Positions 16,917 through 26,248 of a DNA stretch of 64,000 bases are shown here, one piece after another. Each line of letters opens with the position of its first letter. The first letter of the stretch is position 1. The stretch is from Chroococcidiopsis sp. CCMEE 29 (GTDB lineage Bacteria > Cyanobacteriota > Cyanobacteriia > Cyanobacteriales > Chroococcidiopsidaceae), in the NCBI RefSeq assembly GCF_023558375.1, contig NZ_CP083761.1, positions 4,419,001 to 4,483,000 on the forward strand, read 5' to 3'. Position numbers and translations under genes: made by a program. The notes below the pieces were generated by a model. The model was not told the DNA's origin, searched no databases, and saw only the letters and a list, made by a program, of their open reading frames with translations.

Positions 16917-18128
16917 ATGTCTTCTCAACTAGTTTCAACTCGACAGCGATTGATTAATGCAGCGATTGAGTTATTCGCCGTCCAGGGAGTCACCGAAACA
17001 ACAACGCGACAGATTGCAGAATTAGCAAAAGTTAATGAAGTGACGCTGTTTCGGAATTTTGGCAATAAGCACGGATTGCTGTTAGCCGTGATTTCCGAAT
17101 CGCCAGTGTTTAAAGATTTGGGGGAATCCTTAAGGCAGCAGGCAAATCAAACCAGCAGTTTCTACGAGGCTCTAAAAGGCTATGCCAGTGCTCGCTTACA
17201 GGCGCTAGAACAAGTTCCAGATTTAGTGCTATCTGTGGTGGGTGAGGCAAGGCACTATCCAGTCGAAAATCGTCAGGCATTGGGAAAATACTTAACCCAA
17301 GCCAACTACTATGTAGCCGAATATTTAGCAACGGTGATGGAGCGGGAGCAGTTAAACAGCGACATCTCGGCTGAAAAGCTAGCAAGTTTGCTCAATAGTT
17401 TATTGTTAGGATACGCCGTAATTGAGTTTACCAGCGAGTTTCACGAACTTTGGCATGACAGAGATGAATTTTTGGAGAATTTGATAGAGTTATTTTTAAA
17501 CAACTTCACACACTCTACAAGTCTCATAAAAACAGAGTCGATTTCAACCCACCAGGTGGCCGACTTACCTGCAAATTTAGTCCACTTAATTCTGCAACAA
17601 GCCAAAAAATCTGGGCTCCAAGATTATGCCTTAATGTACGTTCTATTTGGAGCAGGCTTGTCTCCAGCAGAAATTGTTAATTTAGAGCGATCGCACCAAA
17701 TAAGCGATGCCAATCAGCACTTATTGCAAATCACTCAAGGTTCTACTCGACAAGTTCCAGTTAATCAGTGGATTATGGGTAAGCGCTATGGTTCCTATAG
17801 TCGTAACCCCCTAACCCAATGGCTAAACAGCCGTAAAGACGAGCGATCGGCAATGTTTCTTAACGATGATGGAATGCCAATTTCAGAGGCAGAAATACAG
17901 GAGCGCTGGCAGGAATTAACTGAGGGATTCTCAACCCCTGAAGAGCAACAGCCAGTAATTGAGCAAGCGCAACAAACTTGGTGTATAGAAATGTTGATGA
18001 AGGGAATCCAACTGGAAGATTTGAGTATTCTAACAGGCTGGGATTTCACTAAATTACAACCTTATGCTCGGAGAACCAGAGAAAAATTAGCACTAGAGCA
18101 AGCACTTCGCCTCGATCAAAAATCTTAG
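16917..18128 (+). CDS. TetR-type regulator fused to a degenerate tyrosine-recombinase domain
   Basis: Residues 1-60 are a TetR HTH (TRQRLINAAIELFAVQGV...TTTRQIAELAKVNEVTLFRNFGNKHGLL), and about 65-195 are the helical ligand/dimer domain. Residues about 215-395 look like a phage-integrase catalytic domain: LMYVLFGAGLSPAEIVNL for the usual GLR.sE..L, RQVPVN for the R.VPL strand, FLNDDGMPIS, WCIEMLMKGIQLEDLSILTGW for the helix around HxxR and the G-H/W, and LQPYARRTREK for the tyrosine box. The first catalytic Arg is Ser249, HxxR is missing, and Trp375 and Tyr383 remain, so cleavage is unlikely. The length of 403 aa is twice a normal TetR. It diverges from desC, its likely target. The recombinase assignment is by motif reading only. 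Confidence 0.75.
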   Translation: MSSQLVSTRQRLINAAIELFAVQGVTETTTRQIAELAKVNEVTLFRNFGNKHGLLLAVISESPVFKDLGESLRQQANQTSSFYEALKGYASARLQALEQVPDLVLSVVGEARHYPVENRQALGKYLTQANYYVAEYLATVMEREQLNSDISAEKLASLLNSLLLGYAVIEFTSEFHELWHDRDEFLENLIELFLNNFTHSTSLIKTESISTHQVADLPANLVHLILQQAKKSGLQDYALMYVLFGAGLSPAEIVNLERSHQISDANQHLLQITQGSTRQVPVNQWIMGKRYGSYSRNPLTQWLNSRKDERSAMFLNDDGMPISEAEIQERWQELTEGFSTPEEQQPVIEQAQQTWCIEMLMKGIQLEDLSILTGWDFTKLQPYARRTREKLALEQALRLDQKS

Positions 18129-18155
18129 CAACGATTCTGTTAGCAACACTAACAC

Positions 18156-18977
18156 CTAGGCACTCTCTGATGTACAAGCCCAGTTGCGTGCCACTGTGAT
18201 ATCAAAAGTAGCATCAGAAGCAAGGATTAGATCTAACGAACCATAGTGTTTGTGAGACCACTCTCTAAAATCCCGAATAGCGGCAGAGAAAATATCTTCA
18301 GGGACTGACCAGCAGACACCGTAAGCTCTTGATTGGTAGGCATCAAGCAACTCACTCACTGTCTGCTCAACCCGCCACTGGGCGGCGATTAAATTCTCGA
18401 CTACCGCACCCTGCTCAATTAATACTTGTGTTATTCCCTGTTTAAAAGGGCTTAGTTGTTGCTTTAGCTGACTTTTCTTCTGCAATCCTTGCTGGTATTG
18501 GGTAAGTATCGCCTGCCACTGTTGCTCAAACTCTTTCTGGTGTGGAGTCATTAAATTCTCACAAGCTAGGTAGAAACCATTTGGCTGCAACACTCGACGG
18601 ATTTCAGCTACACCCTGAAGCCAGTTAGGAAGGCACTGCAGCATGTGCGTAGTCAGTACGACATCAAAGGAGCCATTCTCAAAAGCGAGGGACGATGCAT
18701 CAGCTTGAATTAGCGTGAGATTATGAGGTACTCCTTGCAACTTCCGGCGTAGCTCATCCATCATCTCCTTTGAAATATCAATACCAGTGTAAAAATAACC
18801 CCTTTGGATAATTCCCAGAGAAGTTCGACCTGTACCGATACCTGGTTCAAGAAATCTCGTCTCTGGTGTTGCTGCAACTAGTTGTAGGATACAGTCCGTT
18901 ACTTGTTCAGATACTGACTGTGGTAATGGTCTGGTGACATCATAGATAGCAGCTATCCGGTCATAATAATTGCTCAA
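18156..18977 (-). CDS. Class I SAM-dependent methyltransferase
   Basis: A 273-residue soluble methyltransferase of the Methyltransf_11/25 type. MSNYYDRIAAIYDVTRPLP is the usual start of this group, FLEPGIGTGRTSLGII is the SAM-binding motif I (E/DxGxGxG), GIDISKEMMDELRRKL is motif II, and SFDVVLTTHMLQCLPNW with RRVLQPNGFYLACEN are motifs IV-VI. The acceptor substrate cannot be read from sequence. It converges with the TetR-type gene, leaving 27 bases between stops. Confidence 0.85.
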   Translation of the reverse strand: MSNYYDRIAAIYDVTRPLPQSVSEQVTDCILQLVAATPETRFLEPGIGTGRTSLGIIQRGYFYTGIDISKEMMDELRRKLQGVPHNLTLIQADASSLAFENGSFDVVLTTHMLQCLPNWLQGVAEIRRVLQPNGFYLACENLMTPHQKEFEQQWQAILTQYQQGLQKKSQLKQQLSPFKQGITQVLIEQGAVVENLIAAQWRVEQTVSELLDAYQSRAYGVCWSVPEDIFSAAIRDFREWSHKHYGSLDLILASDATFDITVARNWACTSESA

Positions 18978-19479
18978 AACTATACTCCCAGTTGTGCTTA
19001 GCGATCGCTTTTAGCAAAATATTTATGCTTAGCTAATTTCTTGACATTCTTTGTTGCAGTTGTAAGCCGCTCGTACTAATACTCAATTGATTACATACAA
19101 TCTCAATAAACAATCAAACTACTTTAACCTACTTACTGGAAGATACAGTACATGAGTTTTGCGTTGGTTTACAGGCGGCTGATTGCCTAAAATCATCTTT
19201 TGCTGCTCTAACCAAAGCACAACCTTTGTATTGCTAGGATAGTATTTCTGTACAAAGCCAATGAAGTCATTTATTGTGCAGGGCTTGTTACTCCCTCCCA
19301 TATAATTTTGATGGAACTGATCGTGGACTGCACAAGTTAAAGTAATTAGGTTATTCTCAACATTTGCTAGATGTGGATAACCGTTTTCTGAGTATAGATG
19401 GTGGGCTGCTAGCTTTTGCTGGTCAATCCTGTTCTTCTTTTCCCCAGTAACTTGACAGGTACTATCATCACGAGTCTTA

Positions 19480-20392
19480 GAGGATGTTTGAAAAGTTTTG
19501 AAGGGTTAAATTTTATGCCAGTCGCCTCACCATGATCCGGATCATGGCAAGGTAGATAAATGTCTCCGATGTTTGGGGCAATAACTCATAGTCTCTGACC
19601 AATCGGCGACAGCCCATTAGCCAGCCAAAAGTTCGCTCCACTACCCACCGCTTTTTCAACAACACGAACCCTTTGGTTTGTTCTGGTCGCAGCACTACCT
19701 GCACAATCCAACGACAAACGTTCATCACCCATTGCATGAATGGCTCACCGTCAAAGCCTGCATCAACCCAAATTGTATGCAGACGAGACACTGCTGGAGC
19801 CATCTTTTTAACTCGCTTGAGTACTTGTTTGCCGCCCTCACGCTCTCCAACGTTCGCCGCACTCACTAACACTCGCAGCACTAAGCCCAACGTATCCACT
19901 GTCAAAAACCGTTTGCGTCCCTTAGTTAATTTACCTGCATCAAAGCCGACTGCCTTGCTGACCATTGCCGCGCTTTTGACACTTTGACTGTCAATGATTG
20001 CTTCGGATGGGCTTGGTTGTCGCTCCTGAGCCACTCTCATCCACTGCCGCAGACGCTCATGTATCCTGAGCCAAGTTCCATCAAGACGCCAGTTGCGAAA
20101 GTATGTGTACACTGTTTGCCATGCTGGGAAGTCACTCGGTAAAGATCGCCAGCGCACCCCCTCCACTAGAACATAAAATATAGCGTTGAGAACTGCCCAC
20201 ATCTTGGCTTCACGGGGACGACCACCAGGTTTTGGTTCTGGAATCAGGTCACTGAGCAATTCATACTGGGCAAGAGTCAGATTACTAGGGTAAGCTTTAC
20301 TCATTGTACTCACTCGGTGCTGTGTTCTTTACTATTCGCAGCTTACACTGGGTGAGCTTTTTTACTACCTAACCGACTTTTAAAACATCCTC
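19480..20392. mobile_element. IS5-like insertion sequence (913 bp)
   Basis: Inverted ends GAGGATGTTTGAAAAGT and, inward from the other side, GAGGATGTTTTAAAAGT (16 of 17). A TTA target duplication (19477-19479 and 20393-20395) fits the TNA preference of the IS1031 group. It carries one transposase gene, in the same direction as the gene it breaks. Excision restores the HNH frame, so the insertion is recent or harmless to the host. Confidence 0.92.
19513..20313 (-). CDS. IS5-family transposase (IS1031-like)
   Basis: A complete 266-residue DDE transposase. It begins with an IS5-type N-terminus (YPSNLTLAQYELLSDLIPEPKPGGRPRE, then NAIFYVLVEGVRWRSLPSDFPAWQTVY). The catalytic acids lie in IIDSQSVKSA, WVDAGFDGE and VVERTFGWLMGCRRL, the last followed by the Y/R...R signature RDYELLPQTSE. 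Intact frame and intact ends suggest an active element. A second ATG three codons in (MSKAYPS) is an equally good start. Confidence 0.92.
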   Translation of the reverse strand: MSTMSKAYPSNLTLAQYELLSDLIPEPKPGGRPREAKMWAVLNAIFYVLVEGVRWRSLPSDFPAWQTVYTYFRNWRLDGTWLRIHERLRQWMRVAQERQPSPSEAIIDSQSVKSAAMVSKAVGFDAGKLTKGRKRFLTVDTLGLVLRVLVSAANVGEREGGKQVLKRVKKMAPAVSRLHTIWVDAGFDGEPFMQWVMNVCRWIVQVVLRPEQTKGFVLLKKRWVVERTFGWLMGCRRLVRDYELLPQTSETFIYLAMIRIMVRRLA

Positions 20393-21059
20393 TTAGCTTG
20401 ATTCATCGTCTTCTGAATCTGCTTATTGCGATTAAAGATTTGATTAACAATATCGTCTATCTGGGGCTTAATTACCTCACCGACATCCTTACACTCCTCC
20501 TTACGATTCTTTTTAGTCAGGCGTTCCTCGAAGGCTAGAGATAATTTATAAATGCCTGACAGAGAGAAATACAATCCACCTTGGTCAACAAAATCTTCAT
20601 AGTCTTGACCTATGATTAGAGGATATTGAGTTCGTTGAGTGTGGTCAGCCATCTTTCTTAGATAATCAGACTTAGTGCCAAAGATAGCTAAAACATCAGT
20701 CCTTGAAATAAAGAATTGATTGTTACGTTTGACGAGAGATGAGCAGTTATCTAGAATTTTCTTTCTAATAAAGCTCCTGCGAACTTCTCTCTTGGTGTGC
20801 GTAAACCACTCTTTAATTAAATCCCAGAAATTCTGCTTCCTAGTCGCCTCCAAGTAGCGAGCTATTGTATACGCACCTGATAGGGTATACTCTCGCAGCC
20901 CAGTAGCCTGAATAACAACTTTGTAGTCTTTTGCCTCAATCAACTCCCACTCATCATCTGGAATTGAATCAAAGAATTTTTCAACGTATATCAGTTCTTG
21001 AGCACTGATTTTTAAAGTCTTAATTAGCTCTTGGCAGGTGATGTAAGTTGCCACCATCG

Positions 21060-21611
21060 CTAGAACCTCTCCGTGAGACTGTTGTAAAACACGGTCAGGC
21101 GGTCAAAGATGCGGGCATCACCTGTATTAGGGTTATCTGGGTGATAGACCTTACTTAGTTCTCGATAAGCGGATTTGATATCGTCAGTCTTAGCTGTCTT
21201 CGGATCTAGCCCAAAAGCTTTCCAGGGCAAATCGTATTTAAAAATGTCAATTCCTTGAATACAGCCATATCCCTCCTTGGTTTCTTCCCCAGGCAGAATA
21301 TCGATTAACTTGCGGTAAAGTTTTTCCCAGCTATCTTTCTTGCTTAGGTCAAGCTTGTCCATACTAGATGTAGCCATTTGGAAAGCCCCTAACCGCTTCA
21401 GGGCAGTAGTATCTTTGACTTGGAAGTGCTGGTATATTGCCTGCTTAAGTTGAGTCAATGAAAGACTCTTAGTTGTACTCTTGCTTTTAGTTGGCTCTTT
21501 TTGAAGTACAAATACAGCAAAGTCTCTCAGAACTGACTCGCTATACCCGTATTCTGTAACTAGTTGGTGGATTTCAGATTCCACTCTTTTGGTCAATTTT
21601 TTTGTTGGCAT
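21060..21611 (-). CDS. J-domain protein, partner of the HNH gene
   Basis: 183 residues. The C-terminal 60 form a J domain: LPWKAFGLDPKTAKTDDIKSAYRELSKVYHPDNPNTGDARIFDRLTVFYNSL, with the HPD tripeptide that activates DnaK chaperones. The N-terminal 120 residues are charged and helical (TKRVESEIHQLVTEYGYSESVLRDFAVFVLQKE...) with no recognised domain. The J domain at the C-terminal end is unusual for general DnaJ proteins and typical of adaptor proteins. Two bases separate its stop from the HNH start, so the two were made together. Confidence 0.75.
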   Translation of the reverse strand: MPTKKLTKRVESEIHQLVTEYGYSESVLRDFAVFVLQKEPTKSKSTTKSLSLTQLKQAIYQHFQVKDTTALKRLGAFQMATSSMDKLDLSKKDSWEKLYRKLIDILPGEETKEGYGCIQGIDIFKYDLPWKAFGLDPKTAKTDDIKSAYRELSKVYHPDNPNTGDARIFDRLTVFYNSLTERF

Positions 21612-21828
21612 TAATAGTTATCTCTGTAAAAGTTAAGAAGTTGCCGTTGCAATCCTCTTCATATTGATTGTTCCCAAAATCAATCTCAGAATTAGTACGA
21701 ACACTTCAGTATTTCTAGTTGAGGTTGTCAAGCGAATAAAACGGGTGATCGCGTAGTGTCTGCGTACGCAGAATTGTCCTGATACAGACTATGATTGAGC
21801 TATCGGCGATCGGTGTTAACAGTTGTCT

Positions 21829-22434
21829 ATGGTCTTACTCCAAGACTTATCTGAACTGCTACAAGCAGACGATCCAGAAGAACGGCAGGTTATCAGTGGC
21901 GTGAGTTGGGAAAGATATGAGACCTTGCTCAACGATCTGGGGGATAGTCTCCAGTATCGAGTCACTTATTTGGATGGAGTGCTGGAACTCGTGTCACCAA
22001 GCCGCCGCCACGAACGCAATAAAACAACGATTGGTTCTTTACTAGAGGATTACCTCAAACAGAAGCGTATCCGATACTTCCCTCTAGGTTCTACAACATT
22101 CCGTAAACAAGAAAAAAGAGGCGGCACAGAACCAGATGAATCTTACTGCATTGACACGGAAAAAGAGTTTCCCGATCTCGCAATTGAAGTCGTTGTAACC
22201 AGTAGTAGTGTCGACAAGTTGGAAGTATACAGGCGACTGGAAGTTCGGGAAGTTTGGTTTTTCAAGAACAATCAGTTTGAAATTTACCACCTTCGAGGCA
22301 AAACCTACGAACAGATTGGGCAAAGTGAGGTACTACCAAGTCTAGACCTGGCAATGCTAGCACGGTATGCAATAGCTTCAGATCCACTCGAAGCCGCACT
22401 CGAATTTCGAGAGAAAATTAAAAGCCAAACATAA
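21829..22434 (+). CDS. Uma2-family (DUF820) PD-(D/E)XK endonuclease-like protein
   Basis: A member of the large Uma2 group, very abundant in cyanobacteria and of uncertain function. The restriction-like core is seen in RVTYLDGVLELVSPSRRHERNKTTIGSLLEDYL, GGTEPDESYCID and PDLAIEVVVTSSSVDKLEVYRRLEVREVWFF, where the metal-binding Asp/Glu are kept, while the usual Lys is replaced. ATG 21829 follows a TTG two codons earlier; I take the ATG. Length of 201 aa is normal. Confidence 0.85.
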   Translation: MVLLQDLSELLQADDPEERQVISGVSWERYETLLNDLGDSLQYRVTYLDGVLELVSPSRRHERNKTTIGSLLEDYLKQKRIRYFPLGSTTFRKQEKRGGTEPDESYCIDTEKEFPDLAIEVVVTSSSVDKLEVYRRLEVREVWFFKNNQFEIYHLRGKTYEQIGQSEVLPSLDLAMLARYAIASDPLEAALEFREKIKSQT

Positions 22435-22446
22435 ATCGAGTTGAAA

Positions 22447-23475
22447 TTAATCGCCTACAACTATAGTTTCCCCAGTCTCAGCTGATCGCCTGGCTGCATC
22501 CGCAACCTTAAGAGCGTACAAACTGGCATCTGGAGTGACATACAGTGGTGTACCTTCAAATAAGTGGTCTAATACCATGCCTGTATCTTTGGCAAACAAT
22601 CCCCGACGGGTGCCAACTTCTATGGGTGTAGTTGCCTCTGCCTGGACTAAAATTCCTTCCTCTTTGTCAAAAATCAAGCCGCCTTTCTCACCGTGAACTT
22701 CAAACTTGCGTTCGTCCTGCCAGAGAGTTTCCCCTTTGCCATAAGTCACTTCAGCGACAACTCCATTGGTGAAGCTTAGCTGGGTTGTACAGAGGCAAGC
22801 TTGATAAACGCCATTCCCCCAATAGCGGTTTTGACAGCTAACCGTAGCAACTGTGCCAAATAAATCAGTTAGGCGGTGAATACGGGAAAGTGCGCCACTT
22901 AGGGGGAAGCCAAATAATTCCTGATTGTATGTCCAGCGTTGAGGTGCAGGACGCTGGGGATTGATAGTGCTGTAACGGGCATAAAAGACAGTGCCAATTT
23001 CTGGTAAAGATTGCTTCAGCGCTTGATGTAAGCCACCTAGTAGTTCGATATGCTCTACGTGCAGGACTTTGTTCTGCGCTTGTGCCAGGGTGATGATTGC
23101 TTCTGCCTCAGCTACATCCAGGCAAAGAGGATATTCAACAATGACGTGCTTGTTGTTTTGGAGTGCAGCACGCGCGATCGCCCCATGATCTCGGTTAATT
23201 GTACAGATTACCAACATATCCACATCGGCACGCTCTACCAGCTGTTGCCAGTCACTCATCGCCTCAGCTTGGTAAGTCTGACTAAATGCCTGTGTTTTTT
23301 CTGGTGTATGACCGACAATGGCGATTAACTGCGATCGCTCATCTTTCTGCAATGTCTCTGCCCTTAACTTCGCAGCATATCCAGTACCAACTAAACCTAC
23401 CCGCACTGGGCGAGTAGCAGAGGCAGGAGAAGACGTATCCATCATTGTTACAAGCTCGATACTATCCTCATACAT
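22447..23475 (-). CDS. bvdR: Biliverdin reductase (Gfo/Idh/MocA fold)
   Basis: An NADPH-dependent enzyme reducing biliverdin to bilirubin, known in Synechocystis to affect phycobilin formation. The Rossmann motif is VRVGLVGTGYAAKLRAE. The stretch HVEHIELLGGLHQALKQSLPEIG, VFYARYSTINPQRPAPQRWTY and FGFPLSGALSRIHRLTDLFGTV closely follows the Synechocystis BvdR sequence as I recall it, far beyond general Gfo/Idh similarity. The C-terminal half is the six-strand sheet domain. The start may be the ATG at 23445 (MMDTSSPAS) rather than 23475. It converges with the Uma2 gene. Confidence 0.85.
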   Translation of the reverse strand: MYEDSIELVTMMDTSSPASATRPVRVGLVGTGYAAKLRAETLQKDERSQLIAIVGHTPEKTQAFSQTYQAEAMSDWQQLVERADVDMLVICTINRDHGAIARAALQNNKHVIVEYPLCLDVAEAEAIITLAQAQNKVLHVEHIELLGGLHQALKQSLPEIGTVFYARYSTINPQRPAPQRWTYNQELFGFPLSGALSRIHRLTDLFGTVATVSCQNRYWGNGVYQACLCTTQLSFTNGVVAEVTYGKGETLWQDERKFEVHGEKGGLIFDKEEGILVQAEATTPIEVGTRRGLFAKDTGMVLDHLFEGTPLYVTPDASLYALKVADAARRSAETGETIVVGD

Positions 23476-23599
23476 AATACGGGTGAAGGGTAGCGTAGGA
23501 TGAAGCCCTTGCCCTAGGCATCACTTCTGGCAACAACCACTTCAGAATAAATTCTAAGAAGATTTATTATATATCCAATGGTCGATAGAGGCGCTGATT

Positions 23600-25612
23600 A
23601 TGAGCTACTGCCTCAATCCCAATTGCCAGAAGCCCCTGAATCCTCTGGGAACAAACTTCTGTCAAAGTTGCGGCACGAAAATACAACTGCTGCTACGCAA
23701 CCGCTATCGCATTATCCGCCCATTAAGTGGCGGGGGATTTGGCAGAACTTTTCTGGCAGAAGATGAAGACAAGCTGAACGAACCATGTGTCGTCAAGCAA
23801 CTGACACCGCAACTTCAAGGTACTAACGCCTTACAAAAAGCGACCCAGCTGTTTCAGGAAGAGGCGCGGCGTTTGCAACAGCTAGGGGAACATCCACAGA
23901 TTCCTACGCTGTATGCTTATTTTGAGCAGGATAGCTACCTGTATTTGGTACAGCAGTTGATCGTAGGGCAAACCTTACGGCAAGAATTAGAACAGCAGGG
24001 GATATTCAGTGAGCAAAAGATTTGGAAACTGTTGACTGACCTGTTGCCAGTTCTCCAGTTTGTCCATGCCCATCAAGTGATTCACCGGGACATTAAGCCA
24101 GAAAATATTATCCGCCGCCAGAGTGACAGCAAATTGGTACTGATTGATTTTGGCGTTGCCAAGCACTTGACAACAACAGCGATCACCAAACCAGGAACAA
24201 GCATCGACTCATTTGGATATGCCTCACTGGAACAAATGAATAGTGGTGACGCTTATCCAGCTAGCGATCTCTACAGTTTAGGTGTGACTTGCTTTCATCT
24301 GCTGACGCGAATTCATCCCTCTAAATTGTGGGCAGAACAGGGTTACAGCTGGCTGGCAAACTGGCAGCAATATCTCAACACATCGATTAGTCAAAAACTA
24401 ACTCAAGTAATAGATCGGCTGTTGCAAAAAGATATCCACCTACGCTACCAATCTGTCAATGAAGTAATCCAAGACTTGAATGCTCCAGCACAGCCGCCAA
24501 TAATACCTCCGCCAGTATCTCTGACACAGCCGCCACCAAGCGCGATCGGTCTCAACCAGCCTTTTGAACGAAAACCCTTGCCTATTGCGGAACCAGAACT
24601 CCTACGATCAAAACCTTACAAACATCAGCTATTTCCCACGCTTGCACCAGCAAAACTGTTTAAAAATAGACTGCTAGCAGGGGGCATCATCTTGCTATTA
24701 GGTTTAGCAGGATATGGCTATTGGCAAAGCATTAGGAATATCCCAACCCTAACTGGGCATTCAGGTGAAGTTAATACCATTGCTTTTAGCCCAGATGGAC
24801 AAAATATTGCCAGTGGTAGTGACGATCGGACTATCAAAATCTGGCAGCTGAACAGTCGCAAGGAACTGCGAACGCTTAAGGGTCATGCAGACTGGGTTTA
24901 TGCGGTTGCCATCAGCCCAGATGGTAAAACTCTTGTCAGTGGCAGTAAAGACAATACTATTAAAGTTTGGAACTTGAACACTCGACAGGAACTACGCATC
25001 CTGCCAGACCATAAAAGCTATGTTAATGCCGTTGCTATCAGCCCCGATGGTCAAAAGATTGCCAGTGGTAGTTATGACAAGACCATTAAAATCTGGAACC
25101 TCAACACAGGGCAGATAAGCACCTTGGTTGGACACTCAAGGGAAGTTTTGTCCGTCGCCATCAGCCCAAATGCTCAACAGCTTGTCAGTGCCAGTGCCGA
25201 TAGAACTATCAAGGTTTGGAACCTAAACACAGGAAAAGAACTCAGCACCCTAACCGGGCATTCAGGTGATGTGAACTCTATTGCCATCAGCTCAAATAGT
25301 CAATTACTAGTCAGTGTTAGCGATGATAAGACAATAAAAATCTGGAACCTGAACACAGGAAGGGAAATACGCACTTTTACAGGACATTCAGGTGATATTA
25401 ATGCCGTTGCCATCAGCCCAGATGGTCAAGCGATTGCTACTGGCAGCGATGACAAAACTATCAAGGTTTGGAATCCGATCACAGGAGAAGAAATAAACAC
25501 CCTTAGAGGGCACTTAGGTCCAGTTTATGCCGTCATTTTCAGCCCCAATGGACACACTCTAGTCAGTGGCAGTGCTGACAAGACCATCAAAATTTGGCAA
25601 CTACCGAAGTAA
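23600..25612 (+). CDS. Serine/threonine protein kinase with WD40 propeller
   Basis: 670 residues: a zinc ribbon (CLNPNC...CQSCG, residues 4-24); a Hanks-type kinase domain (about 37-290) with SGGGFG loop, Lys66, HRDIKPEN at 162-169 and DFG at 183-185; a Pro-rich linker; one membrane span (about 355-372); then seven WD40 repeats, each ending D-(R/K/N)-T-I-K-(I/V)-W, enough for one closed propeller outside the membrane. All catalytic residues are present. The architecture is common in cyanobacteria; the signal and substrate are unknown. The ATG at 23600 directly precedes the zinc ribbon. Confidence 0.92.
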   Translation: MSYCLNPNCQKPLNPLGTNFCQSCGTKIQLLLRNRYRIIRPLSGGGFGRTFLAEDEDKLNEPCVVKQLTPQLQGTNALQKATQLFQEEARRLQQLGEHPQIPTLYAYFEQDSYLYLVQQLIVGQTLRQELEQQGIFSEQKIWKLLTDLLPVLQFVHAHQVIHRDIKPENIIRRQSDSKLVLIDFGVAKHLTTTAITKPGTSIDSFGYASLEQMNSGDAYPASDLYSLGVTCFHLLTRIHPSKLWAEQGYSWLANWQQYLNTSISQKLTQVIDRLLQKDIHLRYQSVNEVIQDLNAPAQPPIIPPPVSLTQPPPSAIGLNQPFERKPLPIAEPELLRSKPYKHQLFPTLAPAKLFKNRLLAGGIILLLGLAGYGYWQSIRNIPTLTGHSGEVNTIAFSPDGQNIASGSDDRTIKIWQLNSRKELRTLKGHADWVYAVAISPDGKTLVSGSKDNTIKVWNLNTRQELRILPDHKSYVNAVAISPDGQKIASGSYDKTIKIWNLNTGQISTLVGHSREVLSVAISPNAQQLVSASADRTIKVWNLNTGKELSTLTGHSGDVNSIAISSNSQLLVSVSDDKTIKIWNLNTGREIRTFTGHSGDINAVAISPDGQAIATGSDDKTIKVWNPITGEEINTLRGHLGPVYAVIFSPNGHTLVSGSADKTIKIWQLPK

Positions 25613-25660
25613 GAAGGGCAGGGGAGCAGGGGGAGCAGGGGAGGCAGGGGCAGTAGGAGG
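25613..25660. repeat. G-rich heptad repeat after the kinase gene
   Basis: GGGGAGCAGGGGGAGCAGGG units, as at 7170, 15791 and 47685. Confidence 0.7.
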
Positions 25661-26248
25661 AGATGGAGAGAACTTCTCAACCTCACTCCTGTTTGAACAC
25701 ACCCCCTGACCCCTGATCCCTGACCTCTGATACCAAATCCGCAGATAAAAGCCAAGTTATAAGTTAAGCTGGAAGAATGACAAGAAAAGCTCATCTAGAA
25801 CCGCATCTGTCCAGTGAAGAACTGAAAGCGCGTTACAGATCAACAGTAGATAAGGTAGAAAGTCGTCGTTGGCATCTACTCTGGTTAGTCTCCGCTCAAT
25901 GGACGATCAAAGCAGCCGCAGCCGCAGTGGGGTTGAGTTACGATTACGCGCTTGAGCTTGTTAAGAATTACAATCAGGGAGGACAAGAGGCGCTTAAGAA
26001 TAAACACAAAGGAAGAAAGCCAAGTAAAAAGAAAAATGCGCTGCTAGACGAACTTCAGTTAGCTGAACTTAAGCAATGCTTGCACTCGCCACCCGCCGAT
26101 CAAGGGAGCTGGACTGGACCGAAGGTGGCGCAATGGATAGCGACGAGAACAGGCAGAGAAAAAGTCTGGCCGCAGAGGGGATGGGATTACCTAAAAAAGT
26201 GGCACTACTCCCTGAAGGTTCCCCGACCGAAACACCACAAGGGGGATA

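Larger units (their letters stand above)
19119..21057 (-). pseudogene. HNH endonuclease gene split by an IS5-like element
   Basis: The 5' part (20393-21057) and 3' part (19119-19479) are separated by the insertion sequence. Removing the element and one TTA copy joins ...MNQAK directly and in frame to TRDDSTCQVTGEKK and gives a protein of about 340 aa. Its C-terminal part has the HNH pattern: CQVTG, LAAHHLYSENG, LANVENNLITL, then AVHDQFH. The N-terminal 220 residues carry no fold I can name, but VATYITCQELIKTL and DVLAIFGTKSDYLRKM suggest DNA-binding helices. As it stands the product ends soon after entering the element (KRMF then stop) and lacks the nuclease. The start codon lies two bases beyond the stop of the J-domain gene. 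Confidence 0.85.
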
